DNA from: Aquipseudomonas ullengensis
GTDB taxonomy: Bacteria > Pseudomonadota > Gammaproteobacteria > Pseudomonadales > Pseudomonadaceae
Assembly: GCF_014174475.1 (NCBI RefSeq)
Contig: NZ_JACJUD010000002.1
Span: forward strand, 670,422-734,421
Direction of reading: 5' to 3'
DNA length: 64,000 nt
The notes under the pieces were generated by a model. It saw nothing but the letters and a program-made list of their open reading frames with translations, was not told where the DNA came from and did not search any database. The position numbers and the translations under genes were made by a program. Shown here piece after piece: positions 17,297-25,051 of this stretch. Within the stretch, counting starts at the first letter, position 1, and each line of letters opens with the position of its first letter.

Positions 17297-17643
17297 ACAA
17301 GCGACGTCTTAGCGCCGTATTGGCGCTGCTGGCTCTGGCTGGCTGTGCCAACGACCCAGCCCCCAACGAACAGATGCGCCTGACCACCCAGGCGGTTGAG
17401 CAGGCTCGCGCCGTGGGTGCCCAGCAGATTGAAGAAATGCAGCTGGCTGAGGCGAAACTTACCCGCGCCGAAAAGAACATGGGCGAGGAAGACTATAAGC
17501 GCGCTCGCGTGCTTGCCGAGCAGGCCGAGTTGGACGCACGCCTGGCAGAGGCCAAGGTCCTGACCCAGAAGAGCCAGGCTCAACTGGATGAACTGAACGT
17601 GCGCATCACGCGCCTGCGCAAGCAGTTGGGAGATGTGCAGTGA
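17293..17643 (+). CDS. DUF4398 domain lipoprotein
   Basis: A 116-residue lipoprotein beginning at GTG 17293, whose last two bases are part of the upstream gene's TGA. AGGAAGG lies eight bases before it. The signal ends in the lipobox LALAGC (Cys near 18). The mature part is one long alanine- and glutamate-rich helix region (AVEQARAVGAQQIEE through AQLDELNVRITRLRKQL), the usual DUF4398 pattern and probably coiled coil. It overlaps the next gene's GTG start by one step. The pair with an OmpA C-terminal lipoprotein is common in Pseudomonas. I infer an envelope-structure role. Confidence 0.85.
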   Translation: MNKRRLSAVLALLALAGCANDPAPNEQMRLTTQAVEQARAVGAQQIEEMQLAEAKLTRAEKNMGEEDYKRARVLAEQAELDARLAEAKVLTQKSQAQLDELNVRITRLRKQLGDVQ

Positions 17644-18449
17644 AGATGGATATCACCCTGGGCAGCGCTCTGCTGCTGTCCCTGGCCCTGCTGGGCGGCT
17701 GTGCCAGCCAGGAGAGCGATGAGGCCCTGGCGCAGGCTGCGGCCAGCTTCCAGAGCGTCAAGGAAAACACCAACGTGCTGCGCAGCGCACCGAAGGATGT
17801 GATCCGTGCCGGCGAGTCGCTGGCGCGTGCCGATCGTCTGTCCAGCTACTGGGGCAGCGACGAGGACGTGCTGCATTACGCCTACCTCAGCCAGCGCTAC
17901 AGCGAGATTGCCACGCAGCACAGCGAGCTGAACCTCAACCATGAGCGCGCGGCCAAGCTCGATCTGGAACGTGAGCGGCTGCAATTGGCGTTGCGCGAAG
18001 CCAAGTTGCTCAGCGTGCAGCAGTTGGGGTCGCAGATCGACGAGCAGACGATCAACCTGGCAGCCAGCGAGACCGATCGCGGCCTGGTGATGACCCTTGG
18101 CGACGTGCTGTTTGATGCCGGTCGTGCGGACCTGAACAGCTCGGCCAACCGTACTCTGCTCAAGCTTGTGCAGTTCCTGCAAATCAACCCGCGCCGCACC
18201 GTGCGTATCGAGGGTTACAGCGACAGTCGCGGCGATCCCAAAGAGAACCTTGAGCTCTCGCGGGCCCGCGCACAGGCGGTGGCCGACATGCTGGTCGACC
18301 TAGGCATCGACGCCAAGCGCATCGCGGTGCAAGGCTATGGCGAGGCCCATCCACTGGCAGAGAACGCCTCCAAGCAGGGGCGCGCGCAGAACCGGCGTGT
18401 GGAGATTCTCTTCTCCGATGACAAGGGCCGTCTCGCGCCCAGTCGCTGA
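17640..18449 (+). CDS. OmpA family lipoprotein (peptidoglycan-binding C-terminus)
   Basis: About 269 residues. The signal peptide ends in the lipobox LALLGGC, so it is anchored in the outer membrane. A helical middle region (DUF4398-like, ERAAKLDLERERLQLALREAK) is followed by an OmpA/MotB domain from about residue 150: LGDVLFDAGRADLN, RIEGYSDSRGD, LSRARAQAVADML and GYGEAHPLAENAS, then NRRVEI. The Asp and Arg of the last two motifs bind meso-diaminopimelate in the family. The start is GTG 17640 (overlapping the previous stop) or ATG 17646. It ends the operon at a strong terminator. Confidence 0.9.
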   Translation: MKMDITLGSALLLSLALLGGCASQESDEALAQAAASFQSVKENTNVLRSAPKDVIRAGESLARADRLSSYWGSDEDVLHYAYLSQRYSEIATQHSELNLNHERAAKLDLERERLQLALREAKLLSVQQLGSQIDEQTINLAASETDRGLVMTLGDVLFDAGRADLNSSANRTLLKLVQFLQINPRRTVRIEGYSDSRGDPKENLELSRARAQAVADMLVDLGIDAKRIAVQGYGEAHPLAENASKQGRAQNRRVEILFSDDKGRLAPSR

Positions 18450-18465
18450 TCGCCACGCCGCCTGC

Positions 18466-18499
18466 CAAAACCCCGGTGCAGTTGCCCGGGGTTTTTTAT
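18466..18499 (+). terminator. Rho-independent terminator after the OmpA gene
   Basis: AAAACCCCGG-(9 bases)-CCGGGGTTTTTTATT is a GC-rich stem with flanking A and T runs, about 20 bases after the stop. Confidence 0.82.
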
Positions 18500-18514
18500 T
18501 GCTAGATCGAAACG

Positions 18515-18595
18515 GTACAGACTGTACTGCCGCAATACGCCTAATTGGTGTAACAGCGGCAACTGTATCGCTCGTAAACTCCTTATCTGTATCGC
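18515..18595. promoter_or_regulatory. Repeated CTGTA(T/C)-type motifs upstream of the MocR gene
   Basis: A perfect palindrome GTACAG-A-CTGTAC lies at 18515-18527. CTGTATCGC occurs twice in direct orientation at 18563-18571 and 18587-18595, 24 bases apart, with the related CTGTACTGC at 18522-18530. MocR regulators commonly bind direct repeats near their own promoter, so this is a candidate autoregulatory site. Binding is untested. Confidence 0.4.
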
Positions 18596-18651
18596 CACAG
18601 CCTTCATGTGCTCCGCTACTGTTACGGTTCAGTCGCGAAAGGATCGCCCGC

Positions 18652-20085
18652 ATGACCAGTTTGTTGCTCTACCAGCGCATCGCCCAGCAACTGGCTGAGG
18701 ATATTCGCCGTGGCGTCTACCAACCCGGCGAGCGGGTGCCGTCCGTGCGCAAGATGAGCTCGCAACTCAGCGTCAGCCACGCCACCGTGCTGCAGGCCTA
18801 CGCCAATCTGGAGGATCAGGGGCTGATCCGCGCGCGTCCGCAATCCGGCTTCTATGTGCACCAGACTGCCGCGCTGACCGTGCCAACCCCCGATATCGCG
18901 CGGGTCGAGCGGCCTTCGATGGTCACCCGCAGCAGCATCATTAGCCAGGTGCTCACCGACTCGCGCCAGGAGGGCGTGTTCCCCCTCGGCGCCGCCGTGC
19001 CGCATGTGGACTATCTGCCCGTGCGTGCGCTGCACCAGCAACTGGCCAAGGTCACCCGTTTCCACAGCCCGCGGGCATTCAGCTACATGTTCAGCCCGGG
19101 CTTCGAGCCGCTGCGGCGCCAGGTGGCGATCCGCATGCGCGATGCCGGGGTGATGGTCGATCCCTCGGAAGTGGTGATCACCCACGGCTGCGTGGATGCC
19201 ATTCACATGGCCCTGCGCGTTACCACCAAACCAGGTGACCTGATTGCCGCCGAGTCGCCGACCTATTACGGCCTGCTGCAACTGGCTGAACTGCTTGGCC
19301 TCAAGGTCATCGAGATTCCCTGCGACCCGAGCACCGGCATGAGCCTGGAAGCCTTGCAGTTGGCGGCCAACCAGTGGCCGATCAAGGCGCTGATCCTCAC
19401 CGCGCGCCTGAGCAACCCCATGGGTGGGAGCATTCCCGAGGAGCGTCAGAAGCAGCTGCTCAAGCTCACAGCCGACTATGGCATCCAGGTGATCGAGGAC
19501 GACATCTACGGCGAGCTGCTGTTCGAGCCGGGTCCGAGCAAGGCGCTCAAGGCCCATGATCGCGATGACCAGGTGGTGTACTGCTCGAGCTTCTCCAAGA
19601 CCCTGTCGCCCGGCGTGCGGATCGGCTGGATCATCGCCGGTCGGCACCAGGAGGAGGTGGTGCGCCTGCAGACCTTCAGCACCCACTCGGCCTGCAGTGT
19701 CACCCAGATGGGCGTGGCGGCGTACCTGGAAAACGGTGGCTACGACCGTCACCTGCGCTATATCCGCCAGGAGTACCGCAAGAACATGACCGCCTACCAG
19801 TTGGCGGTGCAGCAGTACTTCCCGGAAGGCACGCAGATGACCCGGCCCAACGGCGGCTTCATCCTCTGGGTCAGCCTGCCAGGGCGGATCAGCGCCAAGG
19901 AGCTGCACGTTCGCGCGTTGCAGCAGGGCATCAGCAGCGCGCCGGGGCTGATCTTCAGCAACACCGAGCAGTTCAATCACTGCCTGCGCCTGACCTGCGG
20001 CGTGCCGTGGAGCCGCGAGGCCGAGCGGGCGATCATGACCCTCGGCATGCTCGCCGGGCAGCTGTGCCAGGAAGCGGCCGGCTGA
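18652..20085 (+). CDS. MocR-type regulator (GntR HTH fused to aminotransferase-like domain)
   Basis: A 477-residue protein. Residues 1-75 form a GntR winged helix (YQRIAQQLAEDIRRGVY, then PSVRKMSSQLSVSHATV and SGFYV). The rest is a fold-type I aminotransferase domain with the PLP lysine in SSFSKTLSPGVRIGW and the substrate-side VITHGCVDAIHMAL. Such proteins usually act as PLP-responsive regulators rather than transaminases. ATG 18652 begins the HTH exactly; the open frame further upstream is not used. Candidate binding repeats lie just upstream. No obvious target gene is divergent, so the regulon is elsewhere or is the gene itself. Confidence 0.9.
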   Translation: MTSLLLYQRIAQQLAEDIRRGVYQPGERVPSVRKMSSQLSVSHATVLQAYANLEDQGLIRARPQSGFYVHQTAALTVPTPDIARVERPSMVTRSSIISQVLTDSRQEGVFPLGAAVPHVDYLPVRALHQQLAKVTRFHSPRAFSYMFSPGFEPLRRQVAIRMRDAGVMVDPSEVVITHGCVDAIHMALRVTTKPGDLIAAESPTYYGLLQLAELLGLKVIEIPCDPSTGMSLEALQLAANQWPIKALILTARLSNPMGGSIPEERQKQLLKLTADYGIQVIEDDIYGELLFEPGPSKALKAHDRDDQVVYCSSFSKTLSPGVRIGWIIAGRHQEEVVRLQTFSTHSACSVTQMGVAAYLENGGYDRHLRYIRQEYRKNMTAYQLAVQQYFPEGTQMTRPNGGFILWVSLPGRISAKELHVRALQQGISSAPGLIFSNTEQFNHCLRLTCGVPWSREAERAIMTLGMLAGQLCQEAAG

Positions 20086-20169
20086 TTTTTTCGGCAGGGC
20101 TTAACCCGTCGTTTGCGGCGGCTGCGTCTACCTCAGCGAATGGACTTTTCGCCCCAGGAGACCGCCGCC

Positions 20170-21921
20170 ATGTCCGACCTCACTACCTTGCTCCGCCAAC
20201 CCCTGCTTGCCGGCTTCACGGCCGGCCTGGCCCTTAGCCTGGCCGCCTGCAGCGTGGCCAATAACGACGCCGAGAAGAAAGCTGCCGCCAAGCCGGATGA
20301 GCCGTTGGTGCGGCAGCAGGTGCTGCACGAAGAGCTGGATGCCAACGCCGCCTATCGTGCCCCTGCCAAGGCTGAAGCTGCCAGCGTCGCCGGTGCCATG
20401 GAAGCACGCAAGATGCTGCCGCAGAGCCTGCCGATGGTGGCTCCGGCGCCAATGGCTGACAGCGCGCAGTTCGGCTATCAGGATGTCTACCGCGAGCAGT
20501 ACCAGAAAGTCGCCGACAACCCGGTGCAGGCCGTAGCCCAGCAGCCGGTGTCGACCTTCAGCATCGACGTCGATACCGGCAGCTACGCCAACGTGCGGCG
20601 CTTCCTCAACAGTGGCAGCCTGCCGCCCCAGGAAGCGGTACGCCTGGAAGAGTTGGTCAACTATTTCCCCTATGCCTATCCGCAGCCCACGGGTGAAACA
20701 CCGTTTGGCGTCAGCACCGAGCTGGCCGCCTCGCCGTGGAACCCGCAGACCCGCCTGCTACGGGTGGCGATCAAGGCCTCGGATATGCAGGCCGCCGATC
20801 TGCCGCCCGCCAACCTGGTATTCCTGGTCGACGTGTCCGGCTCGATGGATAGACGCGAAGGCCTGCCGATGGTGCAGAGCACGCTGAAACTGCTGGTCGA
20901 CCAACTGCGCCCGCAGGATCGCGTAGCCCTGGTCACCTATGCCGGTACGGCCGGCGTGGTGCTCGAATCCACCGCCGGCAGCGAGAAGGCCAAGATCCGC
21001 GCGGCCATCGATCAGCTCAGCGCCGGCGGCTCAACGGCCGGCGAGTCGGGCATCCAGCTGGCCTATGAGCAAGCGCAGCAGGGCATGCTCAAGGGCGGGA
21101 TCAACCGCATCCTGCTGGCTACCGATGGCGACTTCAACGTCGGCATCAGCGACTTCGAGACCCTCAAGCAACTGGCTGCCGACAAGCGCAAGAGTGGCGT
21201 GTCGCTGACCACCCTGGGTTTCGGCACCGACAACTACAACGAACAGTTGATGGAGCAACTGGCCGATGCCGGCGACGGCAACTATGCGTACATCGACAAC
21301 CTGCGCGAGGCGCGCAAGGTGCTGGTGGAGCAGATGAGTTCGACCCTGGCCGTGGTGGCCAAGGATGTGAAGATCCAGGTCGAATTCAACCCGGCGCAAG
21401 TCAGCGAGTACCGCCTGCTGGGCTACGAGAACCGTGCGCTGAAGCGTGAGGATTTCAGCAACGACAAGGTCGATGCCGGTGAGATCGGAGCCGGGCACAC
21501 GGTCACCGCGCTGTATGAAATCGTCCCGGTCGGCGCCAAGGGCTGGCTGGAGCCACTGCGCTATGCCCAGGCCGGCAAGGGTGAGGGCAAGCCGGGTGAA
21601 ATCGCCTGGCTGCGTCTGCGCTACAAGGCGCCCCAGGGTGGCAGCAGCAAGCTGGTCGAGGTACCGATTGGCAAAGGCGAGGGTGTGATGCCGATTGCCC
21701 AGGCCAGCGAGGACCTGCGTTTCGCCGCCGCGGTGGCCGCTTTCGCCCAACAGCTCAAGGATGGCAAATACACCGGCGAGTTCAACCTGGCCGACAGCGC
21801 CCGGCTGGCGCGTGATGCCAAGGGTGAGGACCGCTACGGTCTGCGTGCCGAGTTTGTGCAACTGGTGGAGCTCGCACAAAGCCTGCAAACTCCGGAAAAC
21901 GTTCAAGTCAGGGCCGACTAA
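20170..21921 (+). CDS. VWA domain lipoprotein, YfbK-like
   Basis: A 583-residue lipoprotein: signal with lipobox SLAAC (residues 18-22), an alanine-rich linker and a YfbK N-terminal region (FSIDVDTGSYANVRRFLNSG). The von Willebrand A domain has the MIDAS motif DVSGSMD near 221, TYAG near 256 and ATDGDFN. A C-terminal DUF3520-type domain follows (EVPIGKGEGVM, ASEDLRFAAAVAAFAQ). ATG 20170 is preceded by AGGAGACC; ATG 20149 is an alternative. The stop is immediately followed by a TTG start for an ECF sigma factor and then an anti-sigma-like gene. This suggests a regulated envelope protein made together with its own signalling pair. Confidence 0.9.
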   Translation: MSDLTTLLRQPLLAGFTAGLALSLAACSVANNDAEKKAAAKPDEPLVRQQVLHEELDANAAYRAPAKAEAASVAGAMEARKMLPQSLPMVAPAPMADSAQFGYQDVYREQYQKVADNPVQAVAQQPVSTFSIDVDTGSYANVRRFLNSGSLPPQEAVRLEELVNYFPYAYPQPTGETPFGVSTELAASPWNPQTRLLRVAIKASDMQAADLPPANLVFLVDVSGSMDRREGLPMVQSTLKLLVDQLRPQDRVALVTYAGTAGVVLESTAGSEKAKIRAAIDQLSAGGSTAGESGIQLAYEQAQQGMLKGGINRILLATDGDFNVGISDFETLKQLAADKRKSGVSLTTLGFGTDNYNEQLMEQLADAGDGNYAYIDNLREARKVLVEQMSSTLAVVAKDVKIQVEFNPAQVSEYRLLGYENRALKREDFSNDKVDAGEIGAGHTVTALYEIVPVGAKGWLEPLRYAQAGKGEGKPGEIAWLRLRYKAPQGGSSKLVEVPIGKGEGVMPIAQASEDLRFAAAVAAFAQQLKDGKYTGEFNLADSARLARDAKGEDRYGLRAEFVQLVELAQSLQTPENVQVRAD

Positions 21922-22506
21922 TTGAACCAACCCTTGAGAGACGATGACGCCGCGCTGCTGCGGCGTTATCGCAACGGCGAGGCCGCGGCGTTTGCGCAGC
22001 TCTATGAGCGCCATCGCCTCGGCCTGTTTCGTTTCTTGCTCGGCCTGTGCGGCGATCATGCGCTGGCCGAGGAAGTGTTCCAGGACACCTGGATGAGCCT
22101 GATCCGCAGCGCCAGCGAGCAACGCGAGGCGGTGCTGTTCAAGACCTGGCTGTACCAGATCGCACGTAACCGCCTGGTCGACCACTGGCGCAAGTCCGGT
22201 CGCCACCAGGGAAAGCTCGATGAGTACGACGAGCAGCAGCACGCCAGCGCCGATCCGGGCCCCGGGCCCGAGCAGCAACTGCTGCTCAGTCGCGACCAGG
22301 AGCGGTTGCAGGCGGCCCTGGCCGACCTGCCCGAGGAGCAGCGCGAGGTGTTCCTGCTGCGCGCCCACGGCGATCTGGAGCTGCACGAGATCGCTGAGCT
22401 CACCCGTACTCCGGCGGAGACGGTAAAAAGCCGTCTGCGTTACGCCCTGAACAAGTTACGTCGGCTGTTGGCCGATCCGGCTTCGGCCGAGGAGGTATCC
22501 GCATGA
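21922..22506 (+). CDS. ECF sigma-70 factor
   Basis: A 194-residue sigma factor with region 2 (AAAFAQLYERHRLGLFRFLL, then EEVFQDTWMSLIRS and FKTWLYQIARNRLVDHWR) and region 4 (LADLPEEQREVFLLRAHGD, then LHEIAELTRTPAETVKSRL). The start is TTG at 21922, directly after the VWA stop; no ATG or GTG occurs in frame before region 2. The stop overlaps the ATG of the next gene (ATGA), so sigma and putative anti-sigma are coupled. The promoter it recognises cannot be read from this window with confidence. Confidence 0.92.
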   Translation: MNQPLRDDDAALLRRYRNGEAAAFAQLYERHRLGLFRFLLGLCGDHALAEEVFQDTWMSLIRSASEQREAVLFKTWLYQIARNRLVDHWRKSGRHQGKLDEYDEQQHASADPGPGPEQQLLLSRDQERLQAALADLPEEQREVFLLRAHGDLELHEIAELTRTPAETVKSRLRYALNKLRRLLADPASAEEVSA

Positions 22507-23417
22507 GCCCGTCCGAGCAAGACCTGCAACAGGAGCAGCAGTTGCTCCAGCATTTCCGCCAGCACAGCCAGGGCGAGCCCTCTGCCGCGCTGGATGCGCT
22601 GATTCTCAATGCCGCCCGCCAGGCCGTGGCCACGCCTGTGGCTGAAACACGCTGGAGCCAGCGTGTACATGCCTGGCTGTTCGGTCCCGGCAATCGCACT
22701 CGCTGGTCGGCAGCCTTTGCCAGCCTGGCCATCGTCGGCGTGGGGCTGAGCCTGACCTGGCGCACCCAGGAGCAACTGCCGAGCACCTACGATTTGCCTG
22801 CACCCGTTGCGGCCCAGGCGCCTGCCGCGCCGATGCTGCGGGAAATGGCGCCCCGTATGGCCAACGAAGCCCACAAGCAATCCGCCGAGTTCGAGGAGAG
22901 AAAGGCCGAAGCGGTGCAGAAGAAGATGGGCGCGGCCGAGTCCGTGGCGGGTGCTATCGACCCTGATGCCTCCTATGCCGCCCCCGCACCGGCACCGGCA
23001 CCCAGCGTGGCGCGACAGATGCCCCTGGCCAAACCTGCTGCACCACAGGTTGAGGCGCTGAGCGATGCGACTGCCGACATGGTCCAGCCGCCTTCGAGGA
23101 CCGAAGCTGAGGCCAAGGCTTTTGCACAAGCCAAGGCCAAGGCGCAGGCTGCGGCCGATGCGAAGGCCAAATCTCAGACCGCCGCGCGGGCAACGATGCA
23201 GTCCCAGGGCAACGCCGAGGGGCAGCAGTTCCTGTCCGATGAGGCGCCGCCTTTGGACGTGCGTTTGCGCGAAGTACTCAAGCTGCGCGAGGAAGGCCGG
23301 CAGGCGCAGGCCGATCAGTTGCTAAAGACCTTGCAAGCGGAGTATCCGCAGCAGGACCTGCAAGCTGAGCTCAAGCGTCTGCAGACTGAGGTGGAGCAAT
23401 CGGGCAGCTCGCGTTAA
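22503..23417 (+). CDS. Putative membrane anti-sigma factor
   Basis: A 304-residue protein with a cytoplasmic N-terminus of about 65 residues (helical, glutamine-rich), one membrane helix at about 67-86 (RWSAAFASLAIVGVGLSLTW) and a periplasmic part. The periplasmic part is low in complexity: proline/alanine (APAPAPAPS), then a long Ala/Lys/Gln helix (AEAKAFAQAKAKAQAAADAKAK), then a conserved-looking tail (PLDVRLREVLKLREEGRQAQA). No zinc-finger HxxxCxxC motif is visible, so it is not a ZAS-type anti-sigma. The call rests on topology and the ATGA overlap with the sigma gene. The tail could be a protein-protein interaction segment that senses the VWA lipoprotein. Confidence 0.65.
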   Translation: MSPSEQDLQQEQQLLQHFRQHSQGEPSAALDALILNAARQAVATPVAETRWSQRVHAWLFGPGNRTRWSAAFASLAIVGVGLSLTWRTQEQLPSTYDLPAPVAAQAPAAPMLREMAPRMANEAHKQSAEFEERKAEAVQKKMGAAESVAGAIDPDASYAAPAPAPAPSVARQMPLAKPAAPQVEALSDATADMVQPPSRTEAEAKAFAQAKAKAQAAADAKAKSQTAARATMQSQGNAEGQQFLSDEAPPLDVRLREVLKLREEGRQAQADQLLKTLQAEYPQQDLQAELKRLQTEVEQSGSSR

Positions 23418-23568
23418 ATCGCGAGCCGCTTAGTTGAGTCGAGCCCCTGGTAGCGCTGGCCTGCAGGCACGCACAAGCAATGAGTGAGGTTGCCGTAATA
23501 GAGCGGTTGGCTTGCCAGAATGCGGGGCAGGGGGGAGCATAGGGCGTCCTTTGCCATACCTGCCCGCC

Positions 23569-24102
23569 ATGTTCCGTTACCGTTTCCTCACCTTGCTGCT
23601 GGTGTTGGGCCTGCTCGTCGCCTGTGACGACAACCCTGCGCCCGCTCCCAAGCCGGCAGTGTCTCCGACCAGCGCCCCCGAAGTGCAGCCGCCCCAACCG
23701 CCGGCTCCGCCAGCGCGTGATGCAACCAAACCCGCCGAGGCAGCTGCCAAGCAAGCACCGCCAGTCCTGCCAGCGCTGGGTAGCCAGGTGGTCAAGGACA
23801 CCAGCTTGCCCAAGCCCGAGGACAGCAAGCCCAAGCCGGCGTCCAAGGTGTCATCGAGCAAGCCGTTACCGCCGGCCAGGCTGGACCTTCGCCTGCCGCC
23901 AGGCCTGGTCGAGCAATTGCAGCCGGATGAATCGGCCGAGGTCGACTTTTCCCCGCCGTCGCTGCTGCCCGAGATGTTCGTGGAAAAGCCCAAGGAACCG
24001 GGGCCGTTCGAGCTCAACGGCCGCCTGATCACCAATGACCGCACCGAGAACTACTGGGACTCGGTAGAAGGCGCGGAGCTGCAGTTCAAGTTTCGCAACT
24101 AG
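23569..24102 (+). CDS. Hypothetical proline-rich lipoprotein
   Basis: A 177-residue lipoprotein: signal MFRYRFLTLLLVLGLLVAC with the lipobox LLVAC. About 100 residues of Pro/Ala/Lys-rich, probably disordered sequence follow (PPQPPAPPARD, EDSKPKPASKVSSSKP). A more ordered C-terminus has PPSLLPEMFVEKP and ENYWDSVEGAELQFKF. ATG 23569 is chosen because it opens the signal peptide. I do not recognise the family; similar Pseudomonas proteins are often misnamed as translation initiation factor 2 because of the low-complexity region. It ends 1 base from a convergent hydrolase gene. Confidence 0.6.
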   Translation: MFRYRFLTLLLVLGLLVACDDNPAPAPKPAVSPTSAPEVQPPQPPAPPARDATKPAEAAAKQAPPVLPALGSQVVKDTSLPKPEDSKPKPASKVSSSKPLPPARLDLRLPPGLVEQLQPDESAEVDFSPPSLLPEMFVEKPKEPGPFELNGRLITNDRTENYWDSVEGAELQFKFRN

Positions 24103-24103
24103 C

Positions 24104-24946
24104 TCAGCGCTGGGTGGCTTCGATACGGCGCCAGAGTTCAGGCCAGTGCTGGGCCCAGCAGCAGGCATGGTCATACCCCGGCATCACCCACACCCTGCTG
24201 GTACGGGCATCCGTATAGCTGGCGACAAAGCGTTCGACCAGCGCCGGCGGGGTGACTCGATCATTCGCGCCGATCAGGTGCCATTGCTCGACCGTGGCCA
24301 GTTCGGCTTGTACATCGAGTGGATTGAGCGAGTACTTCAGTGGTTGTACGCGGTGATAGTCCGTCCAGGCCGCATGGTCGAGGTTGCCGCTTACGCTGAC
24401 GATGCGGCGCACATCGTCGCGGCGGGCGGCAAGCAACAGGGCAAGTGCCCCGCCACCAGAGTATCCGACCAGCGTCAGCTCGCTGGCGTTGGCCCGGGTT
24501 TTCAGGAGACTGATTGCCTGGTCGAGACTGGCGACTACCTCTTCGGCGAAGCGTGCATCGGTCCAGTAGCGTTGCGTGCAGGCACCTCGATGCGCCCCCA
24601 GGTATTGGCATGGGCGAGCCAGATAGGCGGCATTGCCCTCCGGTTGTGCCAGCGCCAGGCGCAGGGCAAGGGGATTGAGCGGAGTTGGGTCACTGGAGGG
24701 GTGGCTACGGTTGGCCCAGGCGAAACCGTCACCTTCGATATACAGCACCAAACGTTGATCGTTGGCGAACTGGGCGGGTATGAACGCTTGCAGGGTGAAG
24801 GGCAGGGCGTCGATCTCGACACTCTGCCAGGCATGCGGAAGGGCCAGATCTAGAGCCAGTTGCCGACGATCGTCTGGCGACGGCGGCGAGGCACAGGCAC
24901 TGAGCAGCAAGGTCAGGAGTAGGGCGAGAACGCGCAGGTCAGGCAT
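24104..24946 (-). CDS. Alpha/beta hydrolase lipoprotein
   Basis: A 280-residue protein with signal MPDLRVLALLLTLLLSAC and lipobox LLSAC, so it is probably outer-membrane anchored. The catalytic Ser is in VGYSGGGALALLLAAR, an Asp follows in IGANDRVTPP, and the His is in PGYDHACCW. VLYIEGDGFAW is the oxyanion-region strand. The start is placed at 24946 to begin the signal peptide; in-frame upstream codons give a non-exported extension. No specific substrate can be named. It is separated from the autotransporter gene by a 12-bp hairpin. Confidence 0.78.
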   Translation of the reverse strand: MPDLRVLALLLTLLLSACASPPSPDDRRQLALDLALPHAWQSVEIDALPFTLQAFIPAQFANDQRLVLYIEGDGFAWANRSHPSSDPTPLNPLALRLALAQPEGNAAYLARPCQYLGAHRGACTQRYWTDARFAEEVVASLDQAISLLKTRANASELTLVGYSGGGALALLLAARRDDVRRIVSVSGNLDHAAWTDYHRVQPLKYSLNPLDVQAELATVEQWHLIGANDRVTPPALVERFVASYTDARTSRVWVMPGYDHACCWAQHWPELWRRIEATQR

Positions 24947-25018
24947 GAAGCACAAGCGCCACGGCGAGAAGGTGTCCAGCATAGGTTGCCGGACACCCCT
25001 TGCCAACGCACTGAAGCG

Positions 25019-25045
25019 GCCGGCTCACCCGCTGGGTGAGCCGGC
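25019..25045 (-). terminator. Perfect hairpin downstream of the autotransporter gene
   Basis: GCCGGCTCACCC (25019-25030) pairs with GGGTGAGCCGGC (25034-25045) over a 3-base loop, just after the autotransporter stop on the minus strand. The following bases are not a clean T run, so it may protect mRNA ends rather than terminate strictly. Confidence 0.5.
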
Positions 25046-25051
25046 TCCGCA

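Noticed and set aside
18652..20085. Plain aminotransferase annotation
   Set aside because: The N-terminal GntR helix-turn-helix is complete and the start codon opens it, so a MocR regulator is the better call.
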